6,104 bases of DNA from an uncultured Prevotella sp. (GTDB lineage Bacteria > Bacteroidota > Bacteroidia > Bacteroidales > Bacteroidaceae): assembly GCA_900553285.1 (NCBI GenBank), contig USCX01000080.1, forward strand, positions 1-6,104, in the 5' to 3' direction. Shown here in pieces: positions 1 to 6,104 of this stretch. The notes under the pieces were generated by a model. That model was given only the letters and a program-made list of their open reading frames with translations, had not been told where the DNA came from and did not search any database. The stretch's first letter is position 1; the number at the start of each line of letters is the position of its first letter. The position numbers and the translations under genes are program-made.

Positions 1-1
1 C

Positions 2-211
2 GAGGCACGCACGCGCTCCTTTTACGAACGCGGACAGTGGGACGCCCACGCACGGCAGGCCCTCTACGAACACGCGCGCCAGGCCATGAAGCGACGCGCG
101 CTGACCCCTGACAACCTCGACGCCGCACGCGACCACGCCCGGCAACAGTTCACGTCGTTACTGCGGGGACTGGGATACACTCATATATATATTACGTTCG
201 AAAACCTTTAA
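2..211 (+). CDS. C-terminal tail of a probable DUF4230 family protein (5' end outside the window)
   Basis: The frame opening at base 2 has no start codon in the window and runs 69 codons to a TAA, so it is the end of a gene that begins upstream. The visible tail is rich in Arg, Ala and His. It contains an amphipathic helical stretch, the motif ALTPDNLDAA, a second helix, and a closing beta-like strand that includes LGYTHIYITFE. Helix-helix-strand endings with a final 'LGY..v.I.FE' resemble the C-terminus of DUF4230 proteins, which are common in Bacteroidota, usually carry one N-terminal membrane anchor, and have no established biochemical role. Only the tail can be judged, so the family call rests on resemblance and no function is assigned. 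The stop codon lies four bases before the ATG of the C11 peptidase gene, which suggests cotranscription. Confidence 0.6.
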   Translation, partial: EARTRSFYERGQWDAHARQALYEHARQAMKRRALTPDNLDAARDHARQQFTSLLRGLGYTHIYITFENL

Positions 212-215
212 ACCC

Positions 216-1496
216 ATGCGCAAATTCCTATCAGCCACACTCTTTCTGGCGCTCGCCCTGAACCTGGCCACCGGATGTTCCGAAGACGAAGAGACGCAGC
301 CCCTCCCACCAGTCACCCCGGCCGAAGAGGCCGACCGGACGGTCCTCATCTATGTTTCGGCACAGAACTCCCTGGGCTATCGTGACTTTCAGAAGGACGA
401 CTCGCTCGAAATCGCAGCCGGCTCACAGTATATCGGCAACAACAACCGCCTCATCGTCTACATCGACGACGACGAGAACCCGCGCATGTACCGCTTTACC
501 AAAGAGAAACGTGCCCCGGAACTTGTGCGCAGCTTCGGCCGCGACGCCAATTCGTCGGACCCGGAAACACTGAAAGACGTGCTGGCGTGGACCAAGCAGT
601 TCTATCCCGCCAAGGAGTACGGACTGGTGATGTGGTCGCACTCGGACGGCTGGCTGCCCGCACCCAACAAAACGTATCGCACCACCCGCGCCTTCGGCAT
701 CGACACGGGCGCAGGCGGCAACATGGGGGCAGACACGGACATCACGGGGCAGATCGGCCCGTCGATGGACATCGACGACATGGCCAGCGCCATCTCATCC
801 ACCGGCATGCACCTGAAATTCATCTTCTTCGACTCCTGCCTGATGCAATGCATCGAGTCGACCTACGCCCTGCGCCACGTGGCGGACTACGTTATCGCCT
901 CGCCCATTCCGACCCCTGGCTACGGCTCGCAATACCACAACGAAATCCGCTACGGCTTTTTCAGCGACGACCCGTCCGACATCGCGCGGACATACTACTC
1001 GGATGTGACCGGCGGGAAGTATGCCTCCCTGTATGGTAACGACGGCTTCGCCATCGCTTCGGTGAAGACCGGCAAGCTCGACTCCCTGGCCAGCGTGACG
1101 GCCAACCTCCTGCCCAAACACGTGACGGACGGCGCCGCCCTCGACATGACAGGCGTGATGGCCTACCAGCCCTATGTTTACAACTATTACTACCGGCCGG
1201 AATTCTACGACATGGGCAGCGCCATGCACCGCATTCTTGGCGAGGAGGACTACGCCGTCTGGCGGCGCGCCCTCGACAGCGCCATTGACTACATGGCCGT
1301 CAGCCAACGTTACTACACCGGCCCGGGCTACTTCGACTATCTGACACGCGACGAATACCACTGCGGCATATCGGCCTTCATCCCCGACATCAAATACAGC
1401 GACAACGCGTCTATCTGCCTCTACGGCGACCTGAACGAAGCCTTCCGGCAGACAGAATGGTATCACGACGCCGGATGGGAGGCCACCGGATGGTAA
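216..1496 (+). CDS. Clostripain-related (family C11) cysteine peptidase, predicted surface lipoprotein
   Basis: This encodes a 426-residue lipoprotein of the clostripain (C11) family, papain-unrelated cysteine peptidases of clan CD that usually cleave after Arg or Lys. Residues 1-20 form a type II signal peptide ending in the lipobox ATG-Cys21. The next residues, SEDEE, match the acidic lipoprotein export signal that sends Bacteroidales lipoproteins to the cell surface. The catalytic dyad appears intact: His142 in VMWSHSDGW and Cys208 in IFFDSCLMQC, each after a hydrophobic strand as expected for the caspase-like fold. The C-terminus ends in WYHDAGWEATGW, a closing motif common in Bacteroidota members. 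The first ATG is used as the start because it directly precedes the signal peptide. The gene follows the upstream DUF4230-like gene by four bases and probably shares its transcript. The substrate is unknown; nutrient-protein degradation or processing of surface proteins are both possible. The family call is firm, while surface display is inferred. Confidence 0.9.
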   Translation: MRKFLSATLFLALALNLATGCSEDEETQPLPPVTPAEEADRTVLIYVSAQNSLGYRDFQKDDSLEIAAGSQYIGNNNRLIVYIDDDENPRMYRFTKEKRAPELVRSFGRDANSSDPETLKDVLAWTKQFYPAKEYGLVMWSHSDGWLPAPNKTYRTTRAFGIDTGAGGNMGADTDITGQIGPSMDIDDMASAISSTGMHLKFIFFDSCLMQCIESTYALRHVADYVIASPIPTPGYGSQYHNEIRYGFFSDDPSDIARTYYSDVTGGKYASLYGNDGFAIASVKTGKLDSLASVTANLLPKHVTDGAALDMTGVMAYQPYVYNYYYRPEFYDMGSAMHRILGEEDYAVWRRALDSAIDYMAVSQRYYTGPGYFDYLTRDEYHCGISAFIPDIKYSDNASICLYGDLNEAFRQTEWYHDAGWEATGW

Positions 1497-1536
1497 TCTT
1501 TTGAGGCCCGATGCGGCATATCTCAGAGAAATAGCG

Positions 1537-1544
1537 TACTTTTG
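1537..1544 (+). promoter_or_regulatory. Candidate Bacteroidota -7 promoter element (TACTTTTG) upstream of lnb
   Basis: TACTTTTG matches the Bacteroidota primary sigma factor -7 consensus TANNTTTG exactly and ends 19 bases before the lnb ATG. This would give a short leader of roughly 10-15 nucleotides. No convincing TTG-type -33 element is found at the usual spacing of about 19-21 bases upstream; the nearest TTTG, at 1500-1503, is about 33 bases away. The element sits in the only sizeable gap between the C11 gene and lnb, which supports a new transcription unit starting here. Confidence 0.5.
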
Positions 1545-1563
1545 TAGCCCGTAACAGGTCAAC

Positions 1564-2748
1564 ATGAAGCACTGCCTCCCCCTCTTATGGGTCGTTCTCG
1601 CCTGTCTGGCTGTCCCTGCTGCCGCGACAACAGAGACAGTTGCGGACTCACTGCGCGTAAGCCTCATCACTTGCGGGCCGGGCAATGTGACATACGAAGT
1701 GTACGGGCACACCGCCATCCGGGTCAAGAACACCCGAAGCGGTGAAGACTGGACGTTCAACTACGGCGTCTTCGACTTCCGGCGACCCCACTTCCTGTGG
1801 CGCTTCGTCTTGGGCGAGACAGACTACCAGCTGGGTGTGGCTCCGTTCGACTATTTCATAGAAGAATATGCCAAAGAAGGCCGATACGTCGACGAACAGG
1901 TCCTCAACTTCACCGGCGAGGAGAAAGTCAGGCTCTATAACATGCTGGCGCTTAACTATCTGCCCGAAAACCGCGTCTACCGCTACAATTTCTTCAACAA
2001 GAACTGTACGACGCAGGCCCGGGACATGCTGGAAGGGGCCGTCGGCGGAGTCATCGTGTGGCCGGTGAACCCGCCACGCAGCTACCGCGACATCCTGCAC
2101 CAGTACACAAAGGAAAAGCGCTGGCTGCAATTCGGCCAAGACCTGCTCATCGGCACCGAAGCCGACCAGGCACTCGACACACGAGGCCAGGACTTCATCC
2201 CCCTCCTGCTCGAACGTGACCTGGCGCAGGCCCTCATCGTCGACTCAGCCGGAAACCGCCGGCCCGCCGTCGCCGCCACACACCGGTGGACCGAACAAGT
2301 GGCAGACGCCCCCGGGCAAGGGTGGCTCACACCGTGGAAAGCGACCGTGGCATGGTTTGTGCTGGCCTTAGGCGTCGCCATCGCGCAAATCGTCACGCGA
2401 CGCAACTGGTGGTGGTTCGATGCGCCGTTTCTCGCCCTCCAAGGCGTGGCAGGCTGCGTCGTCACGTTCCTGTTCCTCACTTCAACCCATCCGGGCGTCG
2501 ACAGCAACTGGCTCATCGCCGTGCTCAACCCCCTGCCCCTGCTCTACCTGCCGTGGGAAATACGGAACGCCAGACACCGCAGGAGGGACGCCTACCACAT
2601 GATTGCCCCCGTGGTCATCTGGGCCTTCACCTTGCTCTCCCCCCTGCCGGGACAAGCTGTGCCGGGCGAACTGTTATGGTTCATCAACGGACTGGCCCTG
2701 CTCTCTGTGGCCCGCATGAAGCTGGCCCACCCATACCGAAAGAAATGA
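1564..2748 (+). CDS. lnb: Lnb-type lipoprotein N-acyltransferase (DUF4105 periplasmic domain plus five-helix membrane domain)
   Basis: The protein has 394 residues. An N-terminal signal sequence (1-21, ending VPAAA) leads into a periplasmic DUF4105/Lnb domain at about 30-240. A membrane domain follows with about five hydrophobic segments, near 259-277, 286-307, 316-332, 345-360 and 367-385. DUF4105 has a papain/NlpC-P60-like fold, and the expected dyad is visible: His49 in VYGHTAIRV and Cys148 in NFFNKNCTT. Other family marks are FNYGVFDF (65-72), GRYVDEQVLNFT (106-117), PENRVYRYNFF (134-144) and the membrane-domain motif THPGVDSNW (308-316). This two-part architecture is that of Lnb, the Bacteroides enzyme that N-acylates the lipid-bearing cysteine of diacylated lipoproteins, a job done by the unrelated Lnt in Proteobacteria. 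A -7 promoter element precedes the gene, and its last four bases overlap the next start (ATGA). Bacteroidales carry several DUF4105 paralogues, so a paralogue with another acyl or peptidase role remains possible. Confidence 0.78.
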   Translation: MKHCLPLLWVVLACLAVPAAATTETVADSLRVSLITCGPGNVTYEVYGHTAIRVKNTRSGEDWTFNYGVFDFRRPHFLWRFVLGETDYQLGVAPFDYFIEEYAKEGRYVDEQVLNFTGEEKVRLYNMLALNYLPENRVYRYNFFNKNCTTQARDMLEGAVGGVIVWPVNPPRSYRDILHQYTKEKRWLQFGQDLLIGTEADQALDTRGQDFIPLLLERDLAQALIVDSAGNRRPAVAATHRWTEQVADAPGQGWLTPWKATVAWFVLALGVAIAQIVTRRNWWWFDAPFLALQGVAGCVVTFLFLTSTHPGVDSNWLIAVLNPLPLLYLPWEIRNARHRRRDAYHMIAPVVIWAFTLLSPLPGQAVPGELLWFINGLALLSVARMKLAHPYRKK

Positions 2749-4313
2749 ATAAGAACCGATTGCTCACCTCGCTAATCGCGGTCATGGCGGTCCTGGCTGC
2801 CGAAGCCCAGAATCCGGCGGCCCCGAAGCTCGTGGTCAACATCCTGATTGACCAGCTGCGCTCGGATTACATGCAGGCCTTCATGCCGCTCTACGGCGAC
2901 AACGGCTTCAAACGACTACTGAGCAACGGAAAAGTCTATACGCAGGGAGAATTCCCCATTACCAAAGTCGACCGCGCCTCGGCCACCGCCAGCATCGCGA
3001 CCGGCAGTACTCCGTTCTATCACGGCATCGTCGGGCAAAAATGGTTCGACCCTTCCACGTTGCGGGGCATCGACTGCGTGGAAGACAGAAGCTGCAAAGG
3101 CATTGCGACCGACTACGGTTTCTCGCCCCAACACTTGGCCGTCTCCACCGTCAGCGACGAGCTGAAAGTGGCTACCGACGGCAAATCGCTCGTTTACTCC
3201 ATCGCTCCGTTCTGCGACGCGGCCATTCTGGCAGCGGGCCACGCGGCCGACGCCTCCCTCTGGATTGACAACCAGACAGGGCGTTGGTGCACGTCGAGCT
3301 ACTACGGGTCGCTTCCCGATTGGGCCGACGCGCGCAACCGCGACTTCCCGCTCGACAAACAACTCCGCCGCTATAAGTGGGAGCCCTTCTATCAAAGAAA
3401 CGGCGACTTCTCCTACTTCACGACAGACGGCGCAACGGAAACATTCAGCCATGATTTCAAAGGGCACAGCCGTTTCCGCCTTTTCAAAACCAGTGCCCCC
3501 GTCAACGAAGAAGTGGCGGCCATGGCCAAAGACTGCCTATGGAAATCGAACATCGGCAACGACAATTTCACCGACTACCTGGCAGTGATGCTCTATGCCG
3601 GCAACTACGACAACCGCCCTGTCAGCCAAGCCCCGATGGAGATGCAAGACACCTACGTCCGCATCGACAAAGCCCTGTCGGACATCATCGAGGCCGTCGA
3701 CAAGAAGGTGGGACTGGCCAACGCCCTGTTCGTCATCACCTCGACGGGATACAGCACAGAAAAGACAGGGGACGTTCAAAAGTTCCGTATCCCCACCGGA
3801 ACATTCGACATCAAGCGTTCTGCCGCCCTCCTGAACATGTATCTTATGGCCGTCTATGGCCAAGGCAACTACGTCGAGGCCTGCTTCGGGCAGGAAATCT
3901 ATCTCAACAAGAAGCTCATCGAGGACAAACAACTGTACCTCACCGAAGTGCTCAGCCGCACGCAGGATTTTCTCATCCAGCTGAGCGGCGTGAAAGACGT
4001 ATATACCTCGCAACGTATCCGCCTCGGCGCATGGACGCCCGGCATCAACAAGTTGCGCAACACTTATAACCCACAAACATCTGGCGACATCCTCATTCAA
4101 ATCGCTCCGGGATGGCGCTTCGTCAACGAAGACTCAGGCGAGAATTACATCGTCGGGACCGGCTATGTCCCCTTTCCTGTCATCTTCTTCGGCTACGACG
4201 TAAAGCCGGAAGAAGTGACATCGCCCGTCACGGTCGACTACATTGCCCCGACGCTCTCGAAGGCAATACGTATCCGTGCCCCTAATGCCTGCTTCGCCAC
4301 TCCCCTCCCGTAA
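2745..4313 (+). CDS. Exported PafA-like alkaline phosphatase superfamily protein, apparently catalytically dead
   Basis: This 522-residue protein starts with a signal peptide (1-21, cleavage likely after AEA and before Gln22). The rest is one alkaline phosphatase/nucleotide pyrophosphatase (type I phosphodiesterase) domain that aligns along its length with Elizabethkingia PafA: LVVNILIDQLRSDYM (29-43), TGSTPFYHGIVG (86-97), DTYVRIDKAL (302-311), DKKVG (319-323), SGDILI (446-451), PVIFFGYDVKP (478-488) and DYIAPTL (498-504). Of the PafA active-site residues only Asp38 survives, as Asp36. The nucleophile Thr79 is replaced by Arg77, and the other metal and substrate ligands are also changed. Phosphatase activity is therefore unlikely, and a binding or scaffolding role is inferred. 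The ATG at 2745 is chosen because it gives the signal peptide and overlaps the lnb stop as ATGA, implying translational coupling. The reading frame stays open upstream to 2286, but that part lies inside lnb and encodes nothing recognisable. Confidence 0.88.
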   Translation: MNKNRLLTSLIAVMAVLAAEAQNPAAPKLVVNILIDQLRSDYMQAFMPLYGDNGFKRLLSNGKVYTQGEFPITKVDRASATASIATGSTPFYHGIVGQKWFDPSTLRGIDCVEDRSCKGIATDYGFSPQHLAVSTVSDELKVATDGKSLVYSIAPFCDAAILAAGHAADASLWIDNQTGRWCTSSYYGSLPDWADARNRDFPLDKQLRRYKWEPFYQRNGDFSYFTTDGATETFSHDFKGHSRFRLFKTSAPVNEEVAAMAKDCLWKSNIGNDNFTDYLAVMLYAGNYDNRPVSQAPMEMQDTYVRIDKALSDIIEAVDKKVGLANALFVITSTGYSTEKTGDVQKFRIPTGTFDIKRSAALLNMYLMAVYGQGNYVEACFGQEIYLNKKLIEDKQLYLTEVLSRTQDFLIQLSGVKDVYTSQRIRLGAWTPGINKLRNTYNPQTSGDILIQIAPGWRFVNEDSGENYIVGTGYVPFPVIFFGYDVKPEEVTSPVTVDYIAPTLSKAIRIRAPNACFATPLP

Positions 4314-4347
4314 GCCGCCGGATTCCTTCGGCACCTGAGAGACACAA

Positions 4348-4404
4348 GTGGCGAAACGGGGGATGCCATGTCCACACACAGGCAGAGATTCCCCGCTTTC
4401 GCAC
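4348..4404 (+). promoter_or_regulatory. Long imperfect hairpin in the intergenic leader before secA
   Basis: The left arm GTGGCGAAACGGGGGAT (4348-4364) can pair with the right arm ATTCCCCGCTTTCGCAC (4388-4404). The outer pairs are GT with AC, then a one-base bulge, GCGAAA with TTTCGC, a second one-base bulge, CGGGG with CCCCG, a G/T wobble and a closing AT pair. The apical part can add or exchange a short TGCC/GGCA stem (4364-4367 with 4381-4384). No U-run follows the right arm, so this is not a classic intrinsic terminator. It begins 35 bases after the phosphatase-homologue stop and ends 36 bases before the secA ATG. It may be a leader structure controlling secA or a processing/termination element for the upstream transcript; the choice is inference. 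Confidence 0.5.
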
Positions 4405-4422
4405 GGTTCACACATTCACACG

Positions 4423-4440
4423 CAAACAACAATAAAAATA
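4423..4440 (+). promoter_or_regulatory. A-rich, Shine-Dalgarno-free translation start region of secA
   Basis: The 18 bases before the secA ATG contain only A, C and T, mostly A, with no purine-rich ribosome binding site. Bacteroidota commonly start translation from unstructured A-rich leaders of this kind, which supports the ATG at 4441 as the start. The contrast with the GC-rich hairpin just upstream is clear. Confidence 0.55.
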
Positions 4441-6104
4441 ATGGATATCAACAAATTCCTAAGTAAGCTCTTCGGCAACAAGTCGACGCGCGACATGAAA
4501 CTCATCCAACCATGGGTGGAAAAAGTAAAGACGGCGTACCCCGCCATACAAGCTCTCGACAACGATGCCCTGCGGGCGAAAACCAAGGAGCTGCAAGAAA
4601 AAATTCAAGGCTCGGCGAATGATTTGAAGGAAAGAATCGCCGCCCTGAAAGCCAAAGTAGAAGAAACACCCCTCGAAGACCGCGAAACCATCTTCAACCA
4701 AATCGACAAACTCGAAAAAGAAGTGCTCGACCGTTACGAAGTGGCTCTCAACGAGGCTCTCCCGAAAGCCTTTGCCATCGTCAAGGACACGGCCCGACGC
4801 TTTGCGGAAAACGATGAAATCGTCGTTACGGCAAACGACTTCGACCGCGAGTTGGCGGCTACACACGACTTCGTGCGTATCGAAGGCGACAAGGCCATTT
4901 ACCAGAACCACTGGATGGCGGGCGGCAGCGACGTCAAGTGGAACATGGTGCACTACGATGTACAGTTGTTCGGCGGTGTCGTTCTTCATCAGGGAAAGAT
5001 TGCAGAGATGGCCACCGGAGAGGGAAAGACGCTGGTCGCCACTCTTCCCGTATTCCTCAATGCCCTCACCGGAAACGGCGTTCACGTCGTCACGGTCAAC
5101 GACTATCTGGCCAAGCGCGACTCCGAATGGATGGGGCCGCTCTACATGTTCCACGGCCTCAGCGTGGATTGCATCGACAAGCACCAACCGAACTCCATGG
5201 CCCGTCGCCGGGCCTACCAAGCCGACATCACGTTCGGCACGAACAACGAATTCGGTTTCGACTACTTGCGTGACAACATGGCCATGAGCCCCAAAGACCT
5301 CGTACAACGCAGCCATAACTACGCCATCGTCGATGAGGTCGACTCTGTGCTCATCGACGACGCCCGTACGCCTCTCATCATTTCCGGTCCCGTCCCCAAA
5401 GGCGACGATCAACTCTTCGAGCAATACCAGCCGCTCGTTGAACGTCTCTATGAAACCCAACGCAAATTGGCCACGCAGTATCTCGCCACGGCCAAGCAGC
5501 TCATCGCCGACGACGACAAGAAGAAGCAAGAAGAGGGATTCCTCGCGCTCTTCCGCAGCCATAAGGCGCTGCCGAAAAACAGGCCACTCATTAAATACCT
5601 CTCGGAGCACGGAATCAAAGCCGGGATGCTCAAAACCGAAGAGATATACATGGAAAACAACAACAAGCGGATGCCTGAGGCTGTCGAGCCCTTATATTTC
5701 GTGGTCGACGAGAAGTTAAACTCTGTCGACCTGACCGACAAGGGTAACGAATGGCTGGCCCAACAGGTGAACGACCCCACACTCTTCGTCCTGCCCGACA
5801 TCACTACCGAGATTTCGATGCTCGAAGCCGACAAGTCACTCGGCGAAGAGGAACGCCTCGCCAAGAAGGACGCATTACTGGCCGATTACGCCATCAAGAG
5901 CGAACGCGTCCACACCATCCTGCAACTGCTCAAAGCATACACGATGTTCAACAAGGACGAGGAGTACGTCGTCATGGACGGCCAGGTGAAAATCGTCGAC
6001 GAACAAACCGGCCGTATCATGGAAGGCCGACGGTGGAGCGACGGTCTGCATCAGGCCATCGAAGCCAAGGAGCACGTGGACGTGCAGAAGGAGAACAAGA
6101 CCCT
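4441..6104 (+). CDS. secA: Protein translocase ATPase subunit SecA (N-terminal 554 residues, cut by the window edge)
   Basis: SecA is the cytoplasmic motor ATPase that pushes unfolded preproteins through SecYEG. The frame is open from 4441 to the right edge. NBD1 is clear: HYDVQLFGG (171-179), Walker A MATGEGKT (190-197, Lys196), NDYLAKRD (220-227), GTNNEFGFDYLRDN (266-279) and Walker B DEVD (298-301). The preprotein cross-linking domain follows and includes GRRWSDGLHQ (529-538), whose Trp532 corresponds to E. coli Trp349. NBD2 and the C-terminal domains lie beyond the window. Compared with E. coli SecA there are about 88 extra residues before Walker A, including a charged, probably coiled-coil segment near 57-104 and a second block near 121-168. 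About 94 more lie between DEVD and GRRW, around 333-412. Such insertions are characteristic of Bacteroidota SecA. The start is set by the usual beginning MDINKFLSKLFGNKSTRD and by the A-rich leader. No promoter element was seen in the gap, so read-through from lnb is possible. Confidence 0.97.
   Translation, partial: MDINKFLSKLFGNKSTRDMKLIQPWVEKVKTAYPAIQALDNDALRAKTKELQEKIQGSANDLKERIAALKAKVEETPLEDRETIFNQIDKLEKEVLDRYEVALNEALPKAFAIVKDTARRFAENDEIVVTANDFDRELAATHDFVRIEGDKAIYQNHWMAGGSDVKWNMVHYDVQLFGGVVLHQGKIAEMATGEGKTLVATLPVFLNALTGNGVHVVTVNDYLAKRDSEWMGPLYMFHGLSVDCIDKHQPNSMARRRAYQADITFGTNNEFGFDYLRDNMAMSPKDLVQRSHNYAIVDEVDSVLIDDARTPLIISGPVPKGDDQLFEQYQPLVERLYETQRKLATQYLATAKQLIADDDKKKQEEGFLALFRSHKALPKNRPLIKYLSEHGIKAGMLKTEEIYMENNNKRMPEAVEPLYFVVDEKLNSVDLTDKGNEWLAQQVNDPTLFVLPDITTEISMLEADKSLGEEERLAKKDALLADYAIKSERVHTILQLLKAYTMFNKDEEYVVMDGQVKIVDEQTGRIMEGRRWSDGLHQAIEAKEHVDVQKENKT

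Noticed and set aside
183..193. AT-alternating run near the end of the first gene, considered as a promoter for the C11 gene
   Set aside because: It is coding sequence of the upstream protein and contains no TANNTTTG element. The four-base gap argues for cotranscription instead.
1502..1525. Weak inverted repeat (TGAG/CTCA with GCC/GGC inside) after the C11 gene, considered as a terminator
   Set aside because: The stem is short and broken by a four-base bulge, and no T-run follows, so it is not supported as a terminator.
795..1760. Long minus-strand open frame of 321 codons
   Set aside because: It lies antisense to the C11 gene and the start of lnb, both with clear family motifs. Its translation is low-complexity Val/Ala/Gly/Arg typical of a GC-rich shadow frame.
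2286..2744. In-frame upstream extension that would make the phosphatase homologue 675 residues long
   Set aside because: The 153 extra residues are Arg/Pro/His-rich, match nothing, and lie in another frame of the well-conserved lnb membrane domain. The start at 2745 gives a proper signal peptide.
4314..4332. GCCG/CGGC pairing right after the phosphatase-homologue stop
   Set aside because: Only four base pairs with an 11-base loop; expected by chance in GC-rich DNA.
4407..4421. Direct repeat TTCACAC-A-TTCACAC in the secA leader
   Set aside because: Only two seven-base copies in a low-complexity A/C/T stretch; too short to claim as an operator without conservation data.
4363..4440. In-frame ATG at 4363 that would extend SecA by 26 residues
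   Set aside because: The added residues are His/Thr-rich and unlike any SecA N-terminus, the ATG sits in the hairpin, and the start at 4441 matches the usual SecA beginning and has an A-rich leader.
4459..5610. Long minus-strand open frame of 383 codons
   Set aside because: It is entirely antisense to secA, with no recognisable domain or start context; it is a codon-bias shadow.

Overview
The window looks like chromosomal DNA from a fairly GC-rich member of the Bacteroidales (Bacteroidota); the genus cannot be called. The evidence is a SecA with the large lineage-specific insertions seen in this phylum, genes that lack Shine-Dalgarno sequences, a TANNTTTG-type -7 promoter element, and gene families typical of the phylum: a C11 clostripain-like lipoprotein, an Lnb/DUF4105 acyltransferase, and a PafA-like phosphatase homologue. 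All recognisable genes are on the + strand, and almost all of the DNA is coding.

Layout: (1) 2-211 is the C-terminal tail of a protein cut by the left edge, probably of the DUF4230 family. (2) Four bases later, 216-1496 encodes a lipoprotein C11 cysteine peptidase with an intact His/Cys dyad and an acidic patch after the lipid-carrying cysteine that suggests display on the cell surface. (3) A 67-base gap holds a -7 promoter element. (4) 1564-2748 encodes an Lnb-type protein, with a papain-like periplasmic domain followed by about five membrane helices; this is the lipoprotein N-acyltransferase family of Bacteroides. (5) 2745-4313 overlaps it by four bases (ATGA) and encodes an exported alkaline-phosphatase-superfamily protein. 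It keeps the PafA fold pattern but has lost the nucleophile and nearly every metal and substrate ligand. (6) A 127-base gap contains a long imperfect hairpin and an A-rich start region. (7) From 4441 to the right edge is the first 554 codons of secA.

Taken together this is an envelope-biogenesis neighbourhood. SecA drives preproteins through SecYEG, Lnb adds the third acyl chain to exported lipoproteins, the C11 peptidase is itself a predicted lipoprotein and so a likely client of both, and the pseudo-phosphatase is translationally coupled to lnb with no known role. The two points most worth following are the catalytically dead phosphatase homologue tied to lnb, and the structured leader in front of secA.
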